DNA of 50,930 bases from Symbiodinium natans (taxonomy: Eukaryota; Sar; Dinophyceae; Suessiales; Symbiodiniaceae): positions 613,055 to 663,984 of the forward strand of contig CAJNDS010002116.1 of assembly GCA_905221605.1 (NCBI GenBank), read 5' to 3'. A program made the position numbers and the translations under genes. Each line of letters starts with the position of its first letter. Positions within the stretch are counted from its first letter, which is position 1. The notes below the pieces were generated by a model that saw only the letters and a program-made list of their open reading frames with translations, was not told the DNA's origin and did not search any database. Below are positions 23,001 to 32,924 of this stretch, piece by piece.

Positions 23001-26000
23001 CAAAGGTTGTTTTTTTTTTAATACTCGCTAGTTCGAAGGCGTTCTCACCTTTTTCTCAGGCTGGAGCTGCCATACAAGGTTGCCTGTGCAGATGGCTGAG
23101 CAGGTTTTGTGATGCAGAGGTTGCGTACCCTTGCGTGGTGCGTCGTGGCATTCGTGAGCCATAGAATTGGGAGCCTTTGGCACAAGGTGGCATCCGGTGC
23201 ATGCCTGCCAGTGGTCTATCTTTTATGGCACCAACCTTACTTGGACCATCGGCTGATGCTGAAGATAGAGGCAGGAGCACGCTGCCCAAATCCAAGGATG
23301 CACGTCAAGCCCAAAGACCGAGAACATGGCCCAGCACTCGAGAAGAACACAGCGACAAACTCGTTTTGACTTTTCTTTGTCCAACCATCTGCGTCGGTAA
23401 GCTCAATGTATTGGAAGTCAGCGACACTAGAACCGCGGAGATGCGAGGAGGCAGGCAAACGCGAGGACATGCGATGCGATGCGAGCAACTGCGAGGAGGC
23501 TTGAGGAGGGGCGAGGATTGGTCTAAACTCTGCTCATGAACAGTTCATGAGCACAATTCCTGCATCTCACCGGGCTCACTATTAAGTTCGATCTTTGAAG
23601 AAGGTATGCTGCCAGAGTGTTGGGAGAGCCGTTCGGGTGGGCTGAAGGCTGGTGCAAGACGTGCCAGACTGAGCATAGCAACAGTATAGGGCGCCAGGGC
23701 TAAGTTGCGGACCATCGGCGCCGCCCACTTGCCCGAGCCGTACAGGCTCTTTGCACTTTGCCCCCTGCTGAGTGAAGGCTTGAGCTGAGCCCGACCTGGC
23801 ACTCGTTGCCTTCTTCTTGGGCTCCGCCCACTGGGCTTTTTTGCCTTGCTCGCGCAGATGCCCCCCCCCCCAAGTTTCAATCCAAGCCCAAAGCAGGCTG
23901 AGTTTCGTAGCAACATTGAGCTAGTTGCATTCTTGGCAAGGCAGGGAGTTTGGAAGTCAGACCAGGCAGTCTTCTTGCCAAGGCCACCAGACCACAGCAA
24001 CATCAGATCCGCTCCTGGACAAAGATAGCCAGGCGAGCTGAGAAATTATGCGCGATAATCACGAGAGCTAGCGGAGCTAGGTTTGTGTTTAGTCTTGCTT
24101 TAGCAGGTATAGGGACAGTTCGCAATATTGTCGGGGGTTGGGGGCGCTTTCTGTGTTAACTATACTTTTGTGATGCTGCCAGAAGACAGTAAGAAGTTTA
24201 AATTTGTTCCTTTTAAGCTCTAGAACTGGGAAGATACGCTTCTCGCAGCCGGTTCAGAGCACAGCAGCGTCTTTCTCTTCGCTTGATGATTCGGCGTACC
24301 TGGTTGCTCCAAGCTCTAGAACTTCCAGGGAATATAGGTATGAACGGTTACAGTGGCAGGGAAGCAAAATAAGACATAAAGAATTCCAGGCCACAATAGT
24401 CGAGGAAGTAAAGGTTCTCCTATCAACATAGTATAGAAGAGATGGGGGTTTTGCTATTGAAGTTCCCGGAAACCGAAGCCAACAAACGCCGCCCCTAAAG
24501 TCATGATTCCACAAAGACCAGGCTTCAGTTGGCTTTTTCTGTGCCGGTTCCAAGTGCAAAGCTGCAATGTGCCAGCCTCCTATTGATATGCGCATGCAGT
24601 GGCATGTGCTTCAGGCGGATGTTTCGAGGCTAACGTTTTTTGCACAGGCGGATGAGGATGACTTTGTGGATCTGCAGGCCCAGGCTCCAGCAAGCTGGCA
24701 TGGGTGAAGTAATGGAAATGCCAGGAAGCCTCTCCATCGCTGACGCGAGCAATGACGGGCCTCAGGCAAGGAACAGCCAAGTTGCCCGTGCTTGCAATGC
24801 AGATGTCAAATGTGGCTCAACCTGCGATGCTCAAGCCATGCCGCACATCACAGGTCGGTGGCAGATCTCCGCCCAGCGCTGAGAAATCTGAGAGCCACAA
24901 GAAAGCCGAGCTGTCTTGCCAGAGTGTTGTCCTGGTGCGTAGGGCCTTGTGGCCACATCCCTAGCAGGTGCGGACATGTTCCAGCTGCCCGTTCCCAGCT
25001 TGCCCCAATGCGACCGTAGCCTGAGACACATGGACAGGGACTGAGACAGGAATCTGAGGCTTCGCAACTGAGATGTTGCTCTCGCCTGTGTTTGCTGATT
25101 GTTATCTCAGCGAGTTTTCAGGATCGAATCACGGAGGGCGTTGAGCACTTCCACCTCAAGGATCGCTCCAGAACCGAAATGCTCTCGCAGCAGGAGCCAT
25201 CAAGGTGCGGGAAGCGGTCTGACCTTTGGCCCTTGAGCCGGTTTGGACATATTGAAGTGAGAGTTTATTCTCGAATGGCGAGACTTCCGAAGTTCCTGAT
25301 AGCCAGCGCGAGCTACGAAGTAACAGTGCAGACTGTGACAACGGCTGGTGTGAATCACAAGGGGTAGACGGTCATGGCGCCTCCCAGAACAAGCACGGTT
25401 TTAAACCACTCCTCAGATCCGACTTGGGCTTCTGTCATCGCCGCCTTTCTCAAGGATAATTCATGTGTGCGGTTGCGTGTCAAGTCCTCAAAATCTTGGA
25501 CCCGTGAATCTTGTTGCGGGGAGAGCACGATCTCCACACCTAGCCTGGATGTCATTTGCGTCTGCCCTCTGCTAGGCCTTATGTCTTCTGAAAAGGCCCC
25601 GGCTTAAGACTCGCTCACACAAACGGAAGACACGAGCTGGCGAACAGGCGAACATGGAGCGGCTCATGAAAATGCTGGGTTCTGCAGGGGGTGGGACTCC
25701 GGAACTCGGAACCCTGTGGACTTCCCCGGCAGAGGGTTCCATCCCGCACGAAGCACAGGAAGATATAGAAAGCATCCAGGACCGGGCTTGGAATGTTTGG
25801 GGTCGCGCGGGGAGCGTCGCGGAGCTTGTGCAGGTAGAGCACAGCAGAGTAGAGAAACAGTGGAACATTTCCAAATGAATTGAATGTAACAGCAGCGCCC
25901 AAAACTGCGAAGAACTCATGTGCACGACAAGTGTCTTTGTTGTTGCGCCGCAGGCGGGCCCTCAGCAAGAATCTGGAGAAAGCAATTCTCAGACGATATT

Positions 26001-26049
26001 CCATGGATGCTCTGGACAGGTGCGCGTATGCATCCCACACAGTGAAGTC
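23001..26049. other. End of the MFS gene and unassigned sequence
   Basis: The transporter's last exon is probably within the first few hundred bases. An acidic exon-like piece (ADEDDFVDLQAQAPASWHG) follows a GCACAG acceptor at about 24649. Another polar piece (GGRSPPSAEKSESHKKAE) is at about 24862-24912. Either could be a cytosolic tail of the transporter or another gene. A + frame at 25654-25878 (EAQEDIESIQDRAWNVWG) is also coding-like. None could be identified or joined. Confidence 0.3.
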
Positions 26050-28514
26050 ATGCATGGGGTGGACCTACTAGATATTTGCAGTGAAGAGTGCTGCTCGACG
26101 GCCGTCTTGTTCTCGCCGGGTTTGGGCCCAAGACAAGCTCAAGCTGCGTTAGCTGTTTCTGCATTGGTTCTCCTGGTTAAATGCAAAGAGGACCGCGTTG
26201 CATTGCCAAGTTTTCTGCCTGCTCGGGAAGAGTAGCATGGAACTGGAGCTTCTCACCGGCAAGTCAGGAGAAGTGGGTGAGCAGTGCTACATACTTGCTG
26301 GTGCCACGGGCAAGGCAACCCAGTTTGTGTCCTGGCTGCAGCCTGTAGAAAAGCTGCACTTGTACGGACCAACATGCCCTGTCGCTGAACTACTGTAGTA
26401 TGTGCTCTTGCGGTCTGTGCCCCCATGCAGGTCTTGTTTCTATGCTGCTGCGCAGTTGCCCGGCAGATCTTTTTGGAATGATGTCCCTTCTGATAGCACC
26501 ACTTGCAACGTGAGAGTTCCAGGTATTGTAGCTCATTATGGCCTAATCACCTAGCCCTTTAGTTGAACCTCAGCTGGAAAAGCGGGTCTGACCGAAGAAG
26601 TAGTAATCTTCATGTACAGCCTTCATGTACAGCCAGGAGTTAGCTCCAAATCCAGAGAGTGTTCGGCCAAGTTTCGACCAAAGGATCCACATAGTGGTTG
26701 GCTACAGCAAGCTGTTTAGCACAGAAGTTCAACATGGCTTTGGAATTACTGACATGGCTGTCGAGTCCGAAACTTTTTGCAGTCTTTTGAGAGTTTGTGC
26801 ACTCCATGTGGGGGTGTTCTGCAAAGTGCACGTATGAGGTGATTCGAGGCGATGTGCTGTAAGGAAGCGCAACCAGCAGTCAACCAGTGCCAGCCTGCGC
26901 AGGCTTTGCTTGTAAAGTGGTCGCAGTTCCACGATGGCCGCGACTTCTCAGAATTTCTGATGGATTCTTCGAAGCAGCTGATAGGCCGACGGGATCTACT
27001 ATGATGTCCACACTGTTGGTTTGACCGCTTTCTCCAAGAAGTTACGAGCCATACTTGGACTCGAGAGAGTGACCGGACCTCTGTCAGGGGCAGCTTGGAT
27101 CCACCTACTGAACTTGCTGTTCGCGTCGCTTGGATGCCTGAGACTGCCCTCAGATGGATGCACTTGAGGTGTACAACAAAGACTTAGGCAACAGATGGAA
27201 AAACATTTCGAAAGAGCAGGGGGAGATGAGTGCGATTGGTTCGGCGCTTACACTGCTTTGTTTCTGTCTTGGCTTCTGACTCTAGTGATTGGAATCTTGC
27301 TGCTTAGGTACTGGATAAATATAGTGGTGGACTGCACGCTCGGCGTTGCCACCACGTACATGCTGCTCCAGCTATCGTCCAGGTCTGCATAGTCTTCCAG
27401 CCTGCGTGTTTTCTGGCATTGCCTTGAGATATTGCAGCTGCCATGAACAGGATAATACAGGCCTCTCTCCCAGAACAGGCATGTGTGTCTGAGCATGCCT
27501 CCGCACCAGCATAACTATCTGTAAGTCTACAGGACTGCCTCCATGTTCAAGTCATATTTGTGGAGGCTTCGGATTTCAAGACCGGTGAGTACCGGGTCAA
27601 TGGCGGCATAGATGCTGCGCCTCTAGAGTGCAAGGGAAGGTGCTGTGGTCCTGAAGTGTCCAAGCTTGTGTGGAGCTTGAAGTCGCCTTTTGTTTTAACC
27701 GAGGAAGTACATCAAGCAGCTGGCTGTGTGGCTCTTGATTGTGAGCGCGATGTCGGCAACCCATTTTTTCAGCTGCGCAAGAAAAGTTTTGATTAGTTTT
27801 AGCCACTATGTCACTATGTTGCGCAAGAACATGTGAGGAAGGTGGGCATGGCCGTTTTCATGGCGATCTTCCATACGCTGCTTCTCGCCCTTGCTCGCTT
27901 AATCCTCACGCCGTATCTGGGCTTCAGTTGGCAGAGTGATGTTGTCGGTGATGCCGAAAGAATTCCACCCCAAGCTTCCCGAAGCTTTCTCCCATCTCAA
28001 GGTTTGCATCCAGCCCGAATCTCAAGCTGCTGGTGGCGATGATAGCTACGCCATTTTGCATGAACGCTCTTCAGTTCTGGCTTACTGACAACTTCATCAA
28101 GAAGCAAGGCGTGGGCGCAGCTTTCGCAGGTTTGCATTTCTAGTTGTGGGTCCTTAGAAAACAGAAATCCGACAGTGGCGCCTCAAGCTCAACTGGATCT
28201 CGCAAGCTAGCAGTGCGCTGTCCGGCTCTATTGTACTTGAAGCATTGTTGAAGCATTTTGGTTGGAGCCAGTGTTCAATGTGACAATGTGACCTGTCATC
28301 CTGAATTGTTCTTCGGACCTCCGTGCAGATGAAACCTGCAGGTGGCGCGGCCGAAGTGGATGACGACGCTACTTTCATGCAGATACATGATGCACTCGTC
28401 CCATGGGCAGACAGCAGCCCAGAAGGTGCACGAACTCCTTGTGTTGATTCTGTCCAGGACATTGAGATGGACGAGCGTGGGGGCCGCACCAAGATTGATC
28501 ACGGAGATCTGTAA
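26050..28514 (+). CDS. STIMATE/TMEM110-family multi-pass ER membrane protein
   Basis: In animals this family sits at ER-plasma-membrane junctions and promotes STIM1-driven calcium entry; fungal and protist members are uncharacterised. Motifs in order: first span (QAALAVSALVLLVKCKED), about 26125-26190, in a frame with ATG 26050; EFLMDSSKQLIG (human FLDTSKQAIG) ending 26984; 27088-27135 (GAAWIHLLNLLFASLG); 27220-27238 plus 27308-about 27389 (DECDWYWINIVVDCTLGV, TTYMLLQL); FKTGEY near 27575-27592 (human FGEYG); a long span, about 27840-27936 (KVGMAVFMAIFHTLLLALA); 28027-28119 with the most diagnostic block (PFCMNALQFWLTDNFIKK; human PFFVNALMFWVVDNFL); acidic cytosolic tail 28329-28514, stop TAA. 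Introns placed: 26985-27087 GC, 27136-27219 GC, 27239-27307 GT. An exon between the first span and 26950 is missing in my reading. Confidence 0.88.
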
Positions 28515-30330
28515 ATGCTCTAGACAAAGATGCTACGAGCTGACGTTGTGTGAATTCACCAACACATTTCGCCAATGATTGCTCGGATTCGCACACTCGA
28601 GAAAGATGCGAACTGCTCCAAGAGATCCAAGAGATGAGCATCGCAGTGGCTTGCCCGTAGCTCGCCAGTCCACCGATTCCACCCTGCCGAGGTGGTCAAC
28701 AGAAGAACTGGAAGAGCACTAGTCGGCGAGCTTGAAACGAAATTTGGTGGCCAGGGACGGTGTTGCTCGGGGAATGCAGTGAATGCAGGTTTGTGCAGCT
28801 TATGCCCTTGCATGGCTACATGGTGCTGCCAAGCCAAGCGCCCATACCCTGTTCACCTCGCAACACATGTGGCTCAGCTTGCGCAGCTCGAGCATGTTCA
28901 TACTTCTTCAGGCCAAACTTTCTTCATGTGTGATGGTATACATGACTTCTTGGCTTGATGCCGCCCGAAATCCAGTCCTCACATGACACGAACCGGGAGT
29001 TTCCGTGATTACGTATGTTGAAGCAAGTTTATTAGTGGGAAAGCGTGCAATGTCGGAGACCCTGAGGCGCGGAACGGCATAGACAAGCATGGCGATTGCA
29101 TTTTTGAGTTCTTTTACGGTAGAATCGAGACCCTACGAATTCAATTAGATTGCTGCCGACGCTGCCACTCTGTCAGGTTTGTTGGTGTGGCGCTTGCTGC
29201 CGTCTGCTTACGGGTAGTCTTGTGACCGTGCGAACCTGATTGCAATTTGCCCACTGTCATGTGAACGGATGCAGGCCATGGTGGCATTTCGCTTTGCCAA
29301 TGAGCTTGGCATCATAGGCAAGGGATAGAGCTACCTGACAGCCGTAAGCCAACCAATCCGCCCTAAAGGCCCTTTAAAGCCCTTGCGCAGCAATGCAAAC
29401 TACGCATGGCTGTAGTTGGCAGGAGTCGATGGTGAGGTTCCCAAGAACACAACTCTTGCTGGGGCCGTAGGCTTACATTTGAACGCATGTTGCTCTGAGT
29501 TCGGGAGAATGCTGGGACATACCGATATATTGAATGATTTACTGCACGAACTTTCACACGAAGCTGTCAAGTTCCTCTCAAGGAGCTTCCTGCCGAACCG
29601 GCGAAGGACACGCATTGGAATTCACATGCGCAGCAGTGTGAAGCCAGGCAGATCCGTGGAGTTTCGGCTGTCTGCCAGCAGTCTGCCAGGCTGCGTTGAA
29701 GCAAAATACGCCGCCACATCTCAGCTCTTTGACTCAACGCAAAAGCATAGAGCAGCAATGTGGGATCGAACGCAGATGAGGGCTAGTGATGTTGTGATCT
29801 GTTCTCGACACCTTGGACTCACTTTCCAAAATGTGCGCTCCCGTGCACATTGCTGCCTCCGAGGCGAAAACCAGGTTCTTATCCAGTCACGCCCCTGGAG
29901 CCCCCATTGCCCGCCATGCTGGATAGCGTATGATGGCGTTCTGTTCAGGTATTGCACGAGCTGATCTTACAAGGGCACCTATCAGCAGGTGTCCTCCATC
30001 CTGAAGGACAGATGCAAAGAACACAAAAGCACACATACACACATGTGAGCCATGTACCAGGGCCATCCGGTTTTTCCAACAGACACTCGCAAGTGCGCCT
30101 TACGTTTGGTACGCCATGTGGCATCGGCTCAGCCAAGGGCGTACATGCACCACACCCAACATGTTCTGATCACATGCGCGTCATCAGCTGACAATGCATT
30201 ACCGAACGTTGACATTGCCGCTTCTCGGCACGTATCACAAACATGGCCAATGGGAGCTTGCAGCTGCTCAGCGCGTGACTGGGAAGAGTGCATTCTGTCC
30301 ACCGTGTCTTGCTGTGAATCATCTTCTGCA
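28515..30330. other. Unassigned, some coding-like stretches
   Basis: Pieces on the + strand look coded: EVVNRRTGRALVGELETKFG at about 28690-28749, and VCAAYALAWLHGAA at about 28785-28830, reminiscent of a kinase-fold AAxLHG helix but too little to name. A 182-codon frame (29416-29964) has ordinary composition and no recognised domain. Treat all as hypothetical. Confidence 0.25.
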
Positions 30331-31563
30331 ATGCTGGAGAATGAAGCTGTTCTAAAAGCTCATGCTGCGGGGACAAGAGTGACGCCAGCAGTACTGGTCC
30401 TTGGCGGATCCACATTCATGGGACGAGAGACAGTGCATGCGCTGTTGCAGTTGCCCGCTCGCGTGTGTGTTGTGAACCGGGGACGTTCCTATTGGGGGAC
30501 CCGGGACCCTTCCAATGGCCGTGTTGCCCGAGTCGTGGCAGATCGACGAGACAAGCACAGTTTTTCTGAGCGTTTGGATGAGGTGACGACAAAGCTGGAA
30601 GAGAAGTGGGCCCTTGTAGCAGATTTTTCGGCTTACGACGGTGCCGACATCAGCTGTGCTCTGAAAGGACTTCGCGGACGTTTTGAAACTTATGCTTATA
30701 TATCATCAGATTCGGTCTATGAAGTAAGTTCTGCAGCAGGGTCTGGGTGGGCGCAGCATGCTCAGGCTCAGGCTGTGGACGAGAGCTTCTCTCAGAGACC
30801 TGCAGATGATGCTGTGCGAAAGAGACTGCGCAAGGCAGATAGCTATGGTGATGGCAAGCTTGAGGCCGAGGAAGCGTTGGCTGCAGGGCTTGAGCACACG
30901 GCAAGAGGCGTTGCACTTCGCTTGCCTGATGTCATCGGCCCGTTTGACGACACATTGCGCTTGTGGGCATACTGGCACTGGTTGCGGGTGCCGGACAACC
31001 CGCCTCAAGTTCGTAAGCAGACCAAGCGAGCCCGACTCGAGTCCTCGACGTCGACGCACAGTTTCGAAGATCCGCCGCTTGCTTTCGTCTTTAGCCGGGA
31101 TGTGGCACGCTTCCTAGTGCAGCTGATTGGCCAACGGCTTGACAAGAAGTTCGATGCGGTCAATGTGGGAAGTGACATGCAGGTTCCTCTTAAAGACTTT
31201 TTGGATCTCCTTGGCAAGGCCTCCAAAGCCTCCAAAGCCTCCAGCCAGGGCCCGACTGCAGAAGCGTTTGACGAAGTAGACCGGCCGCGGAGCTTTCTGC
31301 CGAGCGTGGAGCGGCCACTGCCCTTGGACTTCCGACACCTCAAGCAGACGTATGCCTTCCAGTCCACCCCATTGCCGGATGTTCTCAAGATTTGTGCTGA
31401 CTGGTTTAGCCTGGCATGCGAGGAGTTCCCAGAAGAGGCAGCAGAAGCGGCCATGAAGCTACCTGCTGCAGCTCGAAATGTTGCGTTGGCTTCAGCAGAG
31501 CTACCTCCACCAAAGAGCCCTGCAAGCTCATCGAACTCAAGTACAAGCTCCAGTCATTCTTAA
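30331..31563 (+). CDS. NAD(P)-dependent epimerase/dehydratase (extended SDR), single exon
   Basis: A Rossmann-fold oxidoreductase acting on nucleotide sugars or related substrates. The closest look is the atypical, chloroplast CSP41-like group, which is an inference. Dinucleotide motif VLVLGGSTFMG begins about 23 residues after ATG 30331. VVNRGRSYWG and VADRRDKHSF give the beta2/beta3 positions. YISSDSVYE marks the Ser strand, DSYGDGKLEAE the Tyr-x3-Lys catalytic pair, and VALRLPDVIGPFD the substrate-side strand. AFVFSRDVARFLV and FDAVNVGSDMQVPL are typical C-terminal elements. A Ser/Pro tail follows, then stop TAA 31561-31563. The frame is open further upstream (to 30052); 30331 is chosen because it places the GG motif at a normal distance. 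About 410 residues, no intron needed. Confidence 0.88.
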   Translation: MLENEAVLKAHAAGTRVTPAVLVLGGSTFMGRETVHALLQLPARVCVVNRGRSYWGTRDPSNGRVARVVADRRDKHSFSERLDEVTTKLEEKWALVADFSAYDGADISCALKGLRGRFETYAYISSDSVYEVSSAAGSGWAQHAQAQAVDESFSQRPADDAVRKRLRKADSYGDGKLEAEEALAAGLEHTARGVALRLPDVIGPFDDTLRLWAYWHWLRVPDNPPQVRKQTKRARLESSTSTHSFEDPPLAFVFSRDVARFLVQLIGQRLDKKFDAVNVGSDMQVPLKDFLDLLGKASKASKASSQGPTAEAFDEVDRPRSFLPSVERPLPLDFRHLKQTYAFQSTPLPDVLKICADWFSLACEEFPEEAAEAAMKLPAAARNVALASAELPPPKSPASSSNSSTSSSHS

Positions 31564-31902
31564 TCGCATGCCAGTCATATCAGTCATCACCTTGAAACCA
31601 AGCAGCCGAGACTCAAAGCGACGTAAACAGCCGCACTGCGCCTTCTGAATGCATCAGCTGGAAGCTCTGCAAGCTTCGCAGCTCTGCTTCCTGCTTGTCA
31701 GGAACGTGCTCTTGCTGACTTGGAGGCTTGGGCACCTTCTGTGGCTGCATGTGTTTGTCGGCTGTCGCGCCGGGCTTTCTGGAAGAGGTGAGAGGGATGC
31801 CGTATCCGGTTCCGACGTCCAAACAGCACTTGGAAGCAATAATATGAGATCAATGTGGAACAAGTGCTGGGCGCATGTATACGTAATATGTCGTTACGTA
31901 TA
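31564..31902. other. Spacer after the epimerase gene
   Basis: A coding-like + frame ([20 protein letters not shown]) lies at about 31675-31735 but is unidentified. The rest is featureless up to the TATATATG array. Confidence 0.3.
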
Positions 31903-32275
31903 TGTATATATGTATATATGTATATATGTATATATGTATATATGTATATATGTATATATGTATATATGTATATATGTATATATGTATATATGTATATATG
32001 TATATATGTATATATGTATATATGTATATATGTATATGTATATATGTATATATGTATATATGTATATATGTATATATGTATATATGTATATATGTATATA
32101 TGTATATATGTATATATGTATATATGTATATATGTATATATGTATATATGTATATATGTATATATGCATATATGTATATATGTATATATGTATATATGTA
32201 TATATGTATATATGTATATATGTATATATGTATATATGTATATATGTATATATGTATATATGTATATGTATATAT
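31903..32275. repeat. TATATATG octamer microsatellite
   Basis: About 370 bases of tandem TATATATG with two TATATG-shortened units and one C variant at about 32167. It produces artificial YMYICIYV-type frames in all six phases. The flank to about 32350 is a palindrome-rich AT segment (ACATGTAGATGTAGATGT, TACATACATAGTATGTAC). Confidence 0.98.
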
Positions 32276-32499
32276 ATACACATGCATTTATATTTACATG
32301 TAGATGTAGATGTATTTCTACATACATAGTATGTACATATAGACTGTACATGCGCGCATGCATACATGTGTGTCATTGTGTGAAATCTCAAATGTCAGCT
32401 TCTAAGGTATGCGTCGAATGTCCGCGTCCAAAAGTGTGGTGAATGTAAGCTGGCTGAGCTTCGCTTGCGCCTCCCTTTGCAAGTCCGCCATGTGATCTC

Positions 32500-32924
32500 A
32501 CAGGCCGTATTCATCGTTCAGATTGCCTTGTGGGCAATGCTTTTCCTGGGAGACGCCATCTGTGAGGCGATGAAGGCCCGATCTTGGCAACGTACAGGTG
32601 GACTGCTCCTCGGTGCCCACCTCTTGCCAGGTGCCCAAACCAGACATTCTCTCCTCCGCGCAGGGGCCGGGGGCTGAAGCAGAGTGAACAAATCATATCC
32701 TACATGGATTCTACATGGTTTGTGGACATCGTAGGACATCGCCACGTTCCAACATGCTCGTGTCGTGACAAATGGCGAAAGGAACAAGATGATGTCGTTT
32801 ATGGCGGTTTGGCTCGCAGACCCCTCAGTTCCAGCATTGGGCGGCCCAGGCCCCATGGTGGTGACCTTTGCTTGCAAAGGTTGGGAACATGGTGTCGGCC
32901 CAGCTGCTCAACACCGGAGCGTTT
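32500..32924 (+). CDS. Selenoprotein T-family (thioredoxin-like, ER membrane) protein, C-terminal exons only
   Basis: SelT is an ER thiol-redox protein with a Cys-x-x-Sec/Cys motif followed by a membrane segment. Exon A, from about 32504, has the span VFIVQIALWAMLFLGDAICE (plant members: VGVIGLIVAGDQI-like). Exon B ends 32815 (RNKMMSFMAVWL). Exon C, 32880-32924, is GNMVSAQLLNTGAF, the family's most conserved block (GN-x-LxSTGAF). The join 32816-32879 is GC-AG and gives MAVWL-VGNMVSAQ. Exon C ends at a GCCTGG donor. The redox motif exon was not found: upstream lie the TATATATG array and the epimerase. The last exon (strand after TGAFE) was not found either. It could be a fragment or a gene with exons I could not read. 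Confidence 0.68.

Noticed and set aside
32405-32440. VCVEC motif just upstream of the SelT-like exons, resembling the family's Cys-x-x-Cys site
   Set aside because: Only about 60-90 bases separate it from the membrane exon. The ~45 residues that follow the redox motif in this family cannot fit, and the frame stops after PRPKVW.
31649-32442. Tyr/Ile/Met/Val-repeat ORFs on both strands
   Set aside because: Artefacts of the TATATATG octamer array.
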